Source of the DNA: Paracoccaceae bacterium
Lineage (GTDB): Bacteria > Pseudomonadota > Alphaproteobacteria > Rhodobacterales > Rhodobacteraceae
Length of the DNA stretch: 10,791 nucleotides
NCBI GenBank assembly: GCA_003535335.1
Contig: DOHJ01000061.1
Location: 2,194 to 12,984 of the forward strand
Reading direction: 5' to 3'
Shown piece by piece: positions 1-6,582 of this stretch. Within the stretch, counting starts at the first letter, position 1; each line of letters begins with the position of its first letter. Below the pieces are notes generated by a model that searched no databases, was not told the DNA's origin, and worked only from the letters and a program-made list of their open reading frames with translations. The translations under genes and the position numbers were made by a program.

Positions 1-825
1 CGGGAACTTGGGGTTAGCCATTTTATAATTGTAGATAATGATAGCAACGACGGTTCGTTGAATTATCTTAAAAAGCAGCCGGATGTATCAGTCTGGACGA
101 CCGACCATAGCTATAAATTATCGCGTTTCGGGGTTGATTGGCTAACATGGTTACAAATTCGATATGGCCATGGCCATTGGTGCTTAACCGTCGATGCCGA
201 TGAAATACTGGTTTACCCATATTGTGATACGCGCCCGATAAACGCGTTAACCGGTTGGCTTGATCAGCATTCAATTCGTTCATTTGGCACAATAATGCTG
301 GATATGTACCCCAAAGGAGCGCTGGATGCGCAGCCCTACCAACCCGGTGAAAATCCGTTTGAGGTTTTAAGCTGGTTTGATGCTGATAATTACCGCAGTC
401 AAATGCAACCGCAATTGCAAAATCTGTGGATACAGGGCGGTGTTCGTGATCGCTTATTTTTTGCCGACAAACCTGAGCGCGCTCCAACCATGAATAAAAC
501 GCCATTGGTGAAATGGAATCGCCGCTATGCTTATGTGAATTCCACCCACTCATTATTACCACGCCAACTGAACAATGTGTTTGACGAGCAGGCGCAGAGT
601 TTAACCACCGGTGTTTTGCTGCACAGCAAGTTTCTGCACACCATCGTTGAAAAATCTGCCGAAGAAAAGCAGCGCCAAGAGCATTTTGCAAATAGCCATC
701 TATACGACAGCTATTATGAAAATTTGATGCAAGGCCCTGATTTATGGTGTGATGCTTCAATTAAGTATAAAGACTGGCAACAACTTGAAAGCTTAAAGTT
801 GTTATCTACAGGAAAATGGGAATAG
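1..825 (+). CDS. GT2-like glycosyltransferase (Glyco_tranf_2_4 type), 5' end cut by window edge
   Basis: The frame is open from base 1 (RELGVSHF...) and ends at TAG 823-825, giving 274 visible residues. The TTG at base 58 is not the start, because homologous sequence continues upstream of it to the window edge. The protein aligns without gaps to residues 71-344 of the next gene at about 58% identity (159 of 274 by hand count), so about 70 N-terminal residues are missing. Visible landmarks are VDNDSNDGS near the nucleotide-binding end of a GT-A fold and the metal-binding DxD-type motif in TVDADEIL (visible residues 63-70). LDMYPKG, NLWIQGG and STHSLLPR blocks are shared with the paralogue. It probably transfers a sugar from a nucleotide donor in the cytoplasm. 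The acceptor and donor cannot be read from sequence. It is separated from the next gene by 209 bp, so it may be its own transcription unit. Confidence 0.85.
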   Translation, partial: RELGVSHFIIVDNDSNDGSLNYLKKQPDVSVWTTDHSYKLSRFGVDWLTWLQIRYGHGHWCLTVDADEILVYPYCDTRPINALTGWLDQHSIRSFGTIMLDMYPKGALDAQPYQPGENPFEVLSWFDADNYRSQMQPQLQNLWIQGGVRDRLFFADKPERAPTMNKTPLVKWNRRYAYVNSTHSLLPRQLNNVFDEQAQSLTTGVLLHSKFLHTIVEKSAEEKQRQEHFANSHLYDSYYENLMQGPDLWCDASIKYKDWQQLESLKLLSTGKWE

Positions 826-1034
826 TAGCGGATTTTGTATCCATATCATTAGAGAACGTCAGGTTTTTATTTACCCGGCTGCAATCAAAGGCTATTTGTT
901 TAGTCAATAAGAACTGAAATATCAGAGGTAATTGCAGCAAAATAGCGGGGAAACCCGTATCAGCCTGAAGTTTGTTTGAATCCTCAACCTCGCATTAAAG
1001 ATGAGCGGATATTAAATAACGCATTACAAGGCTG

Positions 1035-2069
1035 ATGAGCGCAAAAAGCAGGTTAAGATTGGGTATATTTACGTCATATCGACTTCGGTTAAAACGGCAA
1101 CGCTGGCGTGTGCGTGCCTTTAGAAAACGCCGTGAACTGAAACCGGTAAAGACGCGCACCAACCTGATTAAACCCGATGACATTATTCTTTTTTCCACCA
1201 TGCGTAATGAAAAGATACGGCTACCTTATTTCTTGCGATATTATCGTGATCTGGGCATTAACCACTTTATTTTCGTGGACAATGATAGCGATGATGGCTC
1301 GCGCGAGTTTTTGGCAGAACAACCGGATGTATCGCTTTGGTCAACCACGAAAAGTTATAAAAAAGCGCGTTTTGGTGTCGATTGGTTGAATTGGTTGCAA
1401 TCGAAATATGGCCATAAACACTGGACATTGACTGTGGATGTGGATGAGTTTCTGGTTTACCCGTTTAGTGACACGCGCTCGTTGCGGGCGCTAACCGATT
1501 GGTTGGATGCTTCCTCAATTCCTTCATTTGGTGCGATGTTGCTGGACATGTACCCAAAGGGGCAGATCGATAAATCGCCGTACCGCTCGGGGCAAGATCC
1601 GTTTGAAATTGCATCATGGTTTGATAGTGGCAACTACACAATCGCCAAAAACAAAAAATATGCCAATCTATGGATCCAAGGCGGCCCCAGAATGAGGTCC
1701 TTTTTCCAGGATGATCCAAAGAGCGCTCCCGCGCTGAATAAAATTCCACTGGTGAAATGGGATCGAAAATATACCTATGTCAGCTCAACGCACACGCTAT
1801 TGCCCCGTGGCCTGAACAAGGTTTACCAAGAATGGGGCGGCGAGCAGGTATCAGGCTGTTTGCTGCATGCAAAATTTTTAGACACCTTCGGCATCAAAGC
1901 AAAAGAAGAGCTGGAGCGTGGCCAGCATTATGCCAACAGCCATGAATATAAGGCATATCATGAGGCCCTGCTGGATAATCCGGATCTGTGGTGTAAGTGG
2001 AGCGAAAAATATATTAACTGGCGACAGCTGGAAATTCTGGGCCTGATGTCCAAAGGAAACTGGGCATGA
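1035..2069 (+). CDS. GT2-like glycosyltransferase (Glyco_tranf_2_4 type), complete paralogue
   Basis: This 344-residue protein is a GT-A-fold glycosyltransferase of the PF13704-like group, as I recognise it. Residues about 14-37 are strongly basic (RLRLKRQRWR... RKRREL), which may contact a membrane or a polyanionic substrate. LFSTMRNEKIRLPYFL (52-67) and VDNDSDDGS (81-89) form the donor-binding end, and TVDVDEFL (133-140) carries the DxD-type metal site. There is no signal peptide or membrane segment, so it should be cytoplasmic or peripheral. ATG 1035 is the first start after an in-frame TAA at 1017-1019. The only Shine-Dalgarno-like bases (AAGG, 1028-1031) are just 3 nt away, so the start is likely but not certain. 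The stop overlaps the next start in an ATGA, which argues for translational coupling. It is a tandem duplicate of the preceding partial gene. Donor, acceptor and linkage are unknown. Confidence 0.88.
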   Translation: MSAKSRLRLGIFTSYRLRLKRQRWRVRAFRKRRELKPVKTRTNLIKPDDIILFSTMRNEKIRLPYFLRYYRDLGINHFIFVDNDSDDGSREFLAEQPDVSLWSTTKSYKKARFGVDWLNWLQSKYGHKHWTLTVDVDEFLVYPFSDTRSLRALTDWLDASSIPSFGAMLLDMYPKGQIDKSPYRSGQDPFEIASWFDSGNYTIAKNKKYANLWIQGGPRMRSFFQDDPKSAPALNKIPLVKWDRKYTYVSSTHTLLPRGLNKVYQEWGGEQVSGCLLHAKFLDTFGIKAKEELERGQHYANSHEYKAYHEALLDNPDLWCKWSEKYINWRQLEILGLMSKGNWA

Positions 2070-3772
2070 GCGGTTCTGTCGGCATAGTAATGATGGTGCA
2101 TAATGCGCTGGATCGCGCCGCACAGGTTGCGCGGCACTGGGCAAAACATGGCTGCCCCGTAGTCATTCACGTGGATAAACAGGTAAACCGTCGATCATAT
2201 AATGATTTTGTTAATGAGCTGTCAGATATACCAAACCTCAAGTTCTGTGGCCGGCATCAATGTGCTTGGGGTACTTGGTCTTTGGTGCAGGCTTCTCAAA
2301 CAGCGTCTGAATTTATCCTGAAAGAATTCCCGAAAGTACGTCATGTTTATCTGGCCTCGGGTTCATGTTTGCCGCTTCGACCGGTACAGGAATTAATTGA
2401 TTATCTGGATGATCGGCCACGTACAGATTTCATTGAATCTGCTACAACGGATGATGTCCCATGGGCCATCGGAGGTCTTGATGCAGAGCGGTTCACTCTA
2501 AGATTCCCGTTCTCGTGGAAGGCGCATCGTGCATTATTTGACGGCTATGTAAGGCTGCAACGGCGTCTGCGCTATAAGCGAAAAATCCCCACGGGCTTGA
2601 TCCCGCATCTGGGTTCGCAATGGTGGTGCCTGACACGACGTACACTTTCGGCGATATTAGAAGATCAGGAACGCGATGTTTTTGACGCGTATTTCAAACG
2701 GGTCTGGATCCCGGATGAATCCTATTATCAAACACTGGTACGCTTGTTTTCAACAAATATCGAAAGCCGGTCTTTGACGCTTTCCAAGTTTGACCACCAA
2801 GGAAAACCTCACACATTCTACGATGATCATTTGCAATTATTGCGCCGCTCCGATTGTTTTGTTGCCCGTAAAATCTGGCCCAATGCCAACCGTTTGTATG
2901 ATGCATTTTTGGCTAATGATGGCGGAATAATCAAAAATTCCGAGCCAAACCCGGGGAAAATTGACCGAATTTTTGCAAAAGCGGTTGAGCGACGCACCCG
3001 TGGGCGCGCCGGATTATACATGCAAAGCCGTTACCCGCGCGAAGACTGGGAAAATGGGGCAACACCATCCAGCTATTCAGTGTTTCAAGGCTATACCGAA
3101 TTATTTGATGATTTTGAACCTTGGCTGGCAAGGGCAACCAGCACAACAGTTCATGGTCACCTATTTTCGCCAGAGCAGGTTGAATATTCAGGTGGCGAAA
3201 AAGTCTATAACGGGTGTCTGACTGATTCAGCTAAAATACGAAATTATGATCTGAAGGCATTTTTAACAAATTTAATCTGGAACACACGCGGCCAAAGGCA
3301 ATGTTTTCAATTCGGGCCTAACGATGCGCAAGGATTAAACTGGTTTATAGCCAAAGATCCTAATGCGACTATTTCTGTAATTACCGGTGCGTGGGTGGTG
3401 CCTCTTTTCCATTCAAACTTGAGCTTTGCTGAAATCCGCAAAGAGGCCGCGAGGCTTCAAAAAATAGAAAATGCCCATATGGTGGTACTGCGGTCCCCTT
3501 ATGCCAAGGCACGTGTGAAGATTATGACAATGTCTGAATTTATCGAAGCTCCGATGGAACCATTGCAGGAAATTATTGATGCAATAGGCCCAAGAAAGCT
3601 GCACACTCTTTCTGAAGCACCTAAAATAGTTGATCTAACGGGGTTTGGGAAGTTTTTGCAAAATTTGAAGAATCAAGGAATGCACCCACATATGATGGGG
3701 GATTTTCCGCATAGCAATCAGATTTCGCAGGTCACAACCAAACCTCGAAAACCATATTTAGTAAAAAAGTAG
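2066..3772 (+). CDS. GT14 'Branch'-type glycosyltransferase with uncharacterised C-terminal domain (DUF5928-like)
   Basis: The protein has 568 residues in two parts. Residues 1 to about 265 resemble the Branch family (PF02485, GT14: beta-1,6-GlcNAc or xylosyl transferases). The visible landmarks are GIVMMVHN (6-13), VIHVDK (33-38), the LASGSCLPL block (97-105) matching the family's 'LSGxDxPL' region, GSQWWCLTR (183-191) and IPDESYYQTL (215-224), where the acidic PDE is typical of GT14. GT14 enzymes generally work without a DxD metal site, and none is evident here. Residues about 355-470 (DDFEPWLA, VHGHLFSP, GPNDAQGLNW, TGAWVVPLF) are a separate domain that I believe corresponds to DUF5928, known mainly in alphaproteobacteria and without a known function. 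The start overlaps the preceding stop by 4 nt, and the next gene begins 6 nt after the stop. No signal peptide or membrane span is seen. The sugar it transfers is unknown. Confidence 0.85.
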   Translation: MSGSVGIVMMVHNALDRAAQVARHWAKHGCPVVIHVDKQVNRRSYNDFVNELSDIPNLKFCGRHQCAWGTWSLVQASQTASEFILKEFPKVRHVYLASGSCLPLRPVQELIDYLDDRPRTDFIESATTDDVPWAIGGLDAERFTLRFPFSWKAHRALFDGYVRLQRRLRYKRKIPTGLIPHLGSQWWCLTRRTLSAILEDQERDVFDAYFKRVWIPDESYYQTLVRLFSTNIESRSLTLSKFDHQGKPHTFYDDHLQLLRRSDCFVARKIWPNANRLYDAFLANDGGIIKNSEPNPGKIDRIFAKAVERRTRGRAGLYMQSRYPREDWENGATPSSYSVFQGYTELFDDFEPWLARATSTTVHGHLFSPEQVEYSGGEKVYNGCLTDSAKIRNYDLKAFLTNLIWNTRGQRQCFQFGPNDAQGLNWFIAKDPNATISVITGAWVVPLFHSNLSFAEIRKEAARLQKIENAHMVVLRSPYAKARVKIMTMSEFIEAPMEPLQEIIDAIGPRKLHTLSEAPKIVDLTGFGKFLQNLKNQGMHPHMMGDFPHSNQISQVTTKPRKPYLVKK

Positions 3773-3778
3773 AACCAG

Positions 3779-5203
3779 ATGACAAAACCGTTTGATTATT
3801 TTGTGATGTTTGCCGAAATGCGGACCGGCTCCAATTTTTTGGAAACAAATATCAACAGTATCAATGGGCTAAAATGTTATGGAGAAGCATACAATCCTGC
3901 CTTTATAGGCTATCCAAACAAAAGTGATTTATTAGGTGTTACCCAAGCCATGCGCGATGGGGATCCGCTACGCCTGATCAATACCATGAAGGAAAAAACC
4001 TCGGGCCTGCCGGGTTTTCGGTTTTTCAACAACCATGATGCGCGGGTTCTTGAGCATTGCCTGCCCGATCCGCGCTGTGCAAAAATTATACTTACCCGCA
4101 ATCCGCTGGACAGCTATGTATCCTGGAAGATTGCCCAAGCAACGGATCAGTGGAAATTAACCGAATTCAAAAACCAGAGGACTGCAAAGGTTGTTTTTGA
4201 TAAAACTGAATTCGCCAATCATCTTGCCAAGTTACAAACCTTTCAGCTGCGTTTGATGAAGGGTCTGCAAACAACCGGACAAACTGCATTTTACATCGCT
4301 TATGAGGATATCCCGGATGTTGATGTGTTAAATGGCTTGGCAATTCATCTGGGTGTTGAGGGTCGAATAGAGCAAATATCGAAATCTTTAAAACGGCAAA
4401 ATCCGGCATCATTGCGTGATAAAGTTAGTAATTATGATGAAATGATAACTGCCCTAACAGATATTGATCATTTCAACCTTAACCACACGCCCAGTTTTGA
4501 ACCTCGCCGCGGACCTGTCGTACCCGGATATATTGCCGCAAACACCGCACCATTGATGTATTTACCAATAAAAGGCGGACCGGACAGGCAAGTCCGTGAA
4601 TGGTTGTCCGCTATTTCCCAAGACAATAGTTTGGTCGGCGAATTTAACCAAAAAACACTGCGAAAATGGAAGCGCAACAACCCCGGGCATCGTAGTTTTA
4701 CAGTGATTAGGCATCCTCTGGTCAGGGCGCATGCTGCTTTTTGTGACTATATTCTTGATACCGGCGAAGATAGTTACCCGGAAATCCGCGAAACACTCAG
4801 AACCGTTTATAAGTTATCAATTCCTAATGGCGCTGTTGATGACACTTATGACCGGCGCAAGCATCGAGAGGCATTTTTGGGTTTTCTTGGCTTCCTGAAG
4901 AGTAATTTAAATGGCCAAACCAGCATTCGGGTTGATCCGGCTTGGTGTAGTCAATCACAGGTGTTGCAAGGTTTTGGGCAGTTCATGTTGCCAGATATGG
5001 TTCTGCGTGAAGACCAATTAGAGGATGGATTGGCGCATCTGGCAAAACAAGTTGGGTTTACATCTGCTGACGTTCCACAAGCCATTAATAATTACCCTTT
5101 TAGCCTAAGCGATATCTATGATGCCGAGATCGAAGCCGCTGCGCGCGACGTATATCAGCGCGATTATATGATGTTTGGCTATAGGGCCTTAAAAAAAGGC
5201 TAA
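3779..5203 (+). CDS. NodH-like two-part sulfotransferase
   Basis: This 474-residue protein resembles the alphaproteobacterial proteins usually labelled 'nodulation protein NodH / sulfotransferase'. The N-terminal half carries both PAPS-binding elements: the 5'-phosphosulfate loop FAEMRTGSNFLE (11-22) and the 3'-phosphate motif IILTRNPLDSYVS (103-115, with Arg107 and Ser112). The C-terminal half repeats the layout of a Sulfotransfer_2 fold: LPIKGGPDR (262-270) stands where HxPKTGGTS is expected, and FTVIRHPLVRAHAAF (307-321) is a good 3'-phosphate motif. The second loop lacks the usual Lys-Thr arrangement, so the C-terminal half may not bind PAPS normally. It probably moves sulfate from PAPS to a sugar hydroxyl in the cytoplasm, acting on the glycan made by the upstream glycosyltransferases. 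There is no signal peptide. Only a weak ribosome-binding site precedes ATG 3779, which fits coupling to the gene 6 nt upstream. The stop overlaps the convergent ptsN stop. Confidence 0.87.
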   Translation: MTKPFDYFVMFAEMRTGSNFLETNINSINGLKCYGEAYNPAFIGYPNKSDLLGVTQAMRDGDPLRLINTMKEKTSGLPGFRFFNNHDARVLEHCLPDPRCAKIILTRNPLDSYVSWKIAQATDQWKLTEFKNQRTAKVVFDKTEFANHLAKLQTFQLRLMKGLQTTGQTAFYIAYEDIPDVDVLNGLAIHLGVEGRIEQISKSLKRQNPASLRDKVSNYDEMITALTDIDHFNLNHTPSFEPRRGPVVPGYIAANTAPLMYLPIKGGPDRQVREWLSAISQDNSLVGEFNQKTLRKWKRNNPGHRSFTVIRHPLVRAHAAFCDYILDTGEDSYPEIRETLRTVYKLSIPNGAVDDTYDRRKHREAFLGFLGFLKSNLNGQTSIRVDPAWCSQSQVLQGFGQFMLPDMVLREDQLEDGLAHLAKQVGFTSADVPQAINNYPFSLSDIYDAEIEAAARDVYQRDYMMFGYRALKKG

Positions 5204-5212
5204 GCTGCTTTT
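5194..5212. terminator. Candidate weak bidirectional terminator between convergent genes
   Basis: AAAAGGC (5194-5200) and GCTTTT (5207-5212) can pair around a 6-nt loop with one bulged G. On the - strand the stem runs straight into a T tract of seven (5197 down to 5191) just after the ptsN stop, as an intrinsic terminator would. On the + strand the tail is only TTTTGTTGT. An alternative hairpin, GCCTT/AAGGC (5186-5200), uses the same A run. The stem is short, so this is a possibility rather than a firm call. Confidence 0.35.
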
Positions 5213-5664
5213 GTTGTCTCGATATTGGTAAGCAATGCATGCAACGTGGCCGGGTCGGAATTTGCGCGCAATTTATCGCAGATTTCCTTATTTCGCATGG
5301 TTCTGGAAACCAATGCCAGTGCTTTTAAGTGTTCCACCCCTGAATCAATCGGGGCAAACAATGTAAAAATCAGATCGACAGACTGGCGATCAACCGCATC
5401 AAAATCCAGCGGTTGCTCAACCCGCAAGAATCCACCGATCACGGAATCAATTCCAGATATACGGGCGTGTGGCAAAGCAACACCATGACCAACACCTGTT
5501 GAACCCAGTTTTTCACGGTCTTGCAAAGCTTTAACCGCAGTTGCCAGTTCAATGTTATGGGCTGATGATACGATCTCTCCCAATTGTTGGAAGAGACGTT
5601 TTTTACTTGAAACCTGACCGACAACGCGTACGGCCTCGGGCATTAGGATATCTGAAAGTTCCAT
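5200..5664 (-). CDS. ptsN: PtsN, EIIA-Ntr phosphoacceptor of the nitrogen PTS
   Basis: This 154-residue protein has the usual length and fold landmarks of a PTS EIIA domain 2 (fructose/mannitol type) used in regulation. The block GVGHGVALPHAR (57-68) contains the phosphorylatable histidine, His66, which would receive phosphate from NPr. The later VDLIFTLFAP and EHLKALALVSR stretches are also typical. In related bacteria PtsN works in the cytoplasm through protein-protein contacts that adjust potassium transport, nitrogen and carbon balance and phosphate signalling. No EIIB/C partner is present here. The start ATG is preceded by GAAGG (5668-5672). The gene lies 35 bp downstream of hpf and is probably co-transcribed with it, an arrangement common in proteobacteria. 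Its stop codon overlaps the convergent sulfotransferase stop by 4 nt. Confidence 0.95.
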   Translation of the reverse strand: MELSDILMPEAVRVVGQVSSKKRLFQQLGEIVSSAHNIELATAVKALQDREKLGSTGVGHGVALPHARISGIDSVIGGFLRVEQPLDFDAVDRQSVDLIFTLFAPIDSGVEHLKALALVSRTMRNKEICDKLRANSDPATLHALLTNIETTKAA

Positions 5665-5699
5665 TTACCTTCACTTTACTCTTGCCCATCAGTCGGGCT

Positions 5700-6275
5700 T
5701 TAAGACGCGTTTGCTGGGTCAATCCAGCCTATATTACCATCTTCACGGCGATAAACTACATTAATCCCACTATGTTTATCATTGCGAAACACCATAACCG
5801 GGGCTGTTGATAGCTCCATCTGCATGACCGCTTCTCCAACAGATAGGGACGGTATTTTTGTCTCCATCTCGGCGATGATCATGGGTTGAAGCGTTTCAGG
5901 CTCTGATTCTTCGGCTTTGTCTGATCCGGCCAAGATATACGAGGAAGCGTGTGATAATTCAACCGGTTGTGTACGCGCGCGGTGATGATCTTTCAATCTC
6001 CGCTTATAACGTCGCAATTGTTTTTCAAGCTTGCCGCTACATTGGTCAAACGCTGCATAAATCTCATGGGAATGCGCCTTTGCTGACGCTGTAAGACCTG
6101 TTGAAAGGTGAATTGTAGCTTCGCAAACATATTCGTTTGCGCTGCGCGAAAAAATGACCATCGCATCTGTTGGCCGCTCCGCGTATTTTTGTGCAATGCT
6201 ATCAAGCTCTGCTTTAACATGGATTTGCAGGGCTTCACCTATATCAATCTGTTTTCCGCTGATCTGATACTGCAT
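5700..6275 (-). CDS. hpf: Long-form ribosome hibernation promoting factor
   Basis: The protein has 191 residues. Residues 1 to about 105 form the S30AE/YfiA domain that sits in the 30S decoding channel; it ends in a very basic helix (KLEKQLRRYKRRLKDHH, 82-98). A variable linker (about 105-130) leads to the C-terminal dimerisation domain (about 132-187, with IPSLSVGEAVMQME and the GNIGWIDP ending), which marks the long form that joins 70S ribosomes into 100S dimers. The frame stays open upstream to an ATG at 6317, but I start at 6275. There AAAGGAG lies 5 nt upstream and the family's usual N-terminus (MQYQISGK) begins. The ATG at 6278 would be only 2 nt from the Shine-Dalgarno sequence. ptsN follows 35 bp downstream. 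A candidate promoter and a palindrome lie upstream. Confidence 0.95.
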   Translation of the reverse strand: MQYQISGKQIDIGEALQIHVKAELDSIAQKYAERPTDAMVIFSRSANEYVCEATIHLSTGLTASAKAHSHEIYAAFDQCSGKLEKQLRRYKRRLKDHHRARTQPVELSHASSYILAGSDKAEESEPETLQPMIIAEMETKIPSLSVGEAVMQMELSTAPVMVFRNDKHSGINVVYRREDGNIGWIDPANAS

Positions 6276-6280
6276 CATGT

Positions 6281-6287
6281 CTCCTTT
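6281..6287 (-). promoter_or_regulatory. Strong Shine-Dalgarno sequence deciding the hpf start
   Basis: AAAGGAG on the - strand is 5 nt from the ATG at 6275 and 2 nt from the adjacent in-frame ATG at 6278. The spacing favours the second of the two consecutive ATG codons, and it rules against the far-upstream ATG at 6317. Confidence 0.7.
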
Positions 6288-6311
6288 GAATTTACAAGAA
6301 ATTTTACCCCA

Positions 6312-6326
6312 CAACACTTAGTGTTG
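6312..6326. repeat. Perfect 7-bp-arm palindrome in the hpf leader
   Basis: CAACACT-T-AGTGTTG is an exact inverted repeat with a single central base, ending 36 bp upstream of the hpf start. It lies downstream of the candidate -10 element. It could be an operator for a dimeric repressor or, with a 3-nt loop, an RNA hairpin in the 5' leader. The sequence alone does not decide between these. Confidence 0.5.
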
Positions 6327-6361
6327 CGATAGCCCTGCATAGGATAAAATTTCACATAAAA

Positions 6362-6367
6362 ATTATA
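6362..6367 (-). promoter_or_regulatory. Candidate -10 element of an hpf-ptsN promoter
   Basis: The - strand reads TATAAT, an exact sigma-70 -10 consensus, preceded by GGGC. No good TTGACA-like -35 is found 16-18 bp upstream; the sequence there is C-rich. If used, it would give a leader of roughly 80 nt containing the 15-bp palindrome. A six-base match in an AT-rich gap can arise by chance. Confidence 0.35.
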
Positions 6368-6582
6368 GCCCGGCAGAGGTTGGGGCATTTGCTGTGCAGC
6401 CGTTATTTTGGCCCCACCAATGATGATAACTGTTTTATTCATCAGCCCTATTTGGCGTTAGATTGTCCCACCTTGTCAATACTAACTGCAGGTAATTACA
6501 TCAATTTATAGATATTTTAAAGAGGAGTTGGCGCGTGGAAGGTCAATGTATGCGGGAAAATGCGTATGGGCATAGATACCCG

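Larger units (their letters stand above)
6276..6582. other. 307-bp intergenic region between lptB and hpf
   Basis: No convincing gene lies here. On the - strand it holds the hpf ribosome-binding site, a perfect 15-bp palindrome (6312-6326), a TATAAT hexamer (6362-6367) and a longer interrupted inverted repeat, TGGGGC (6381-6386) with GCCCCA (6411-6416). Downstream of lptB a short GGGTA/TGCCC hairpin (6567-6580) has no T tract, so no clear lptB terminator is visible. In many alphaproteobacteria rpoN occupies this slot. I found no rpoN-like reading frame or remnant, though I checked by eye only. Confidence 0.6.

Noticed and set aside
68..760. 230-codon open frame on the - strand opposite the first glycosyltransferase
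   Set aside because: Antisense to a gene whose protein aligns without gaps to its paralogue. The - strand product has no recognisable motif and no comparable frame is kept opposite the paralogue.
896..924. TTGTTT...ATATCA as a promoter for the second glycosyltransferase
   Set aside because: The spacing is 17 bp, but both hexamers match the consensus poorly.
945..958. GCGGG-GAAA-CCCGT hairpin between the two GT2-like genes, as a terminator
   Set aside because: The stem is 5 bp with a GNRA loop, but no T tract follows on either strand. It may be a chance structure.
6381..6416. TGGGGC/GCCCCA inverted repeat upstream of hpf as an lptB terminator
   Set aside because: The loop is 24 nt, no T tract follows, and it lies some 170 bp beyond the lptB stop.
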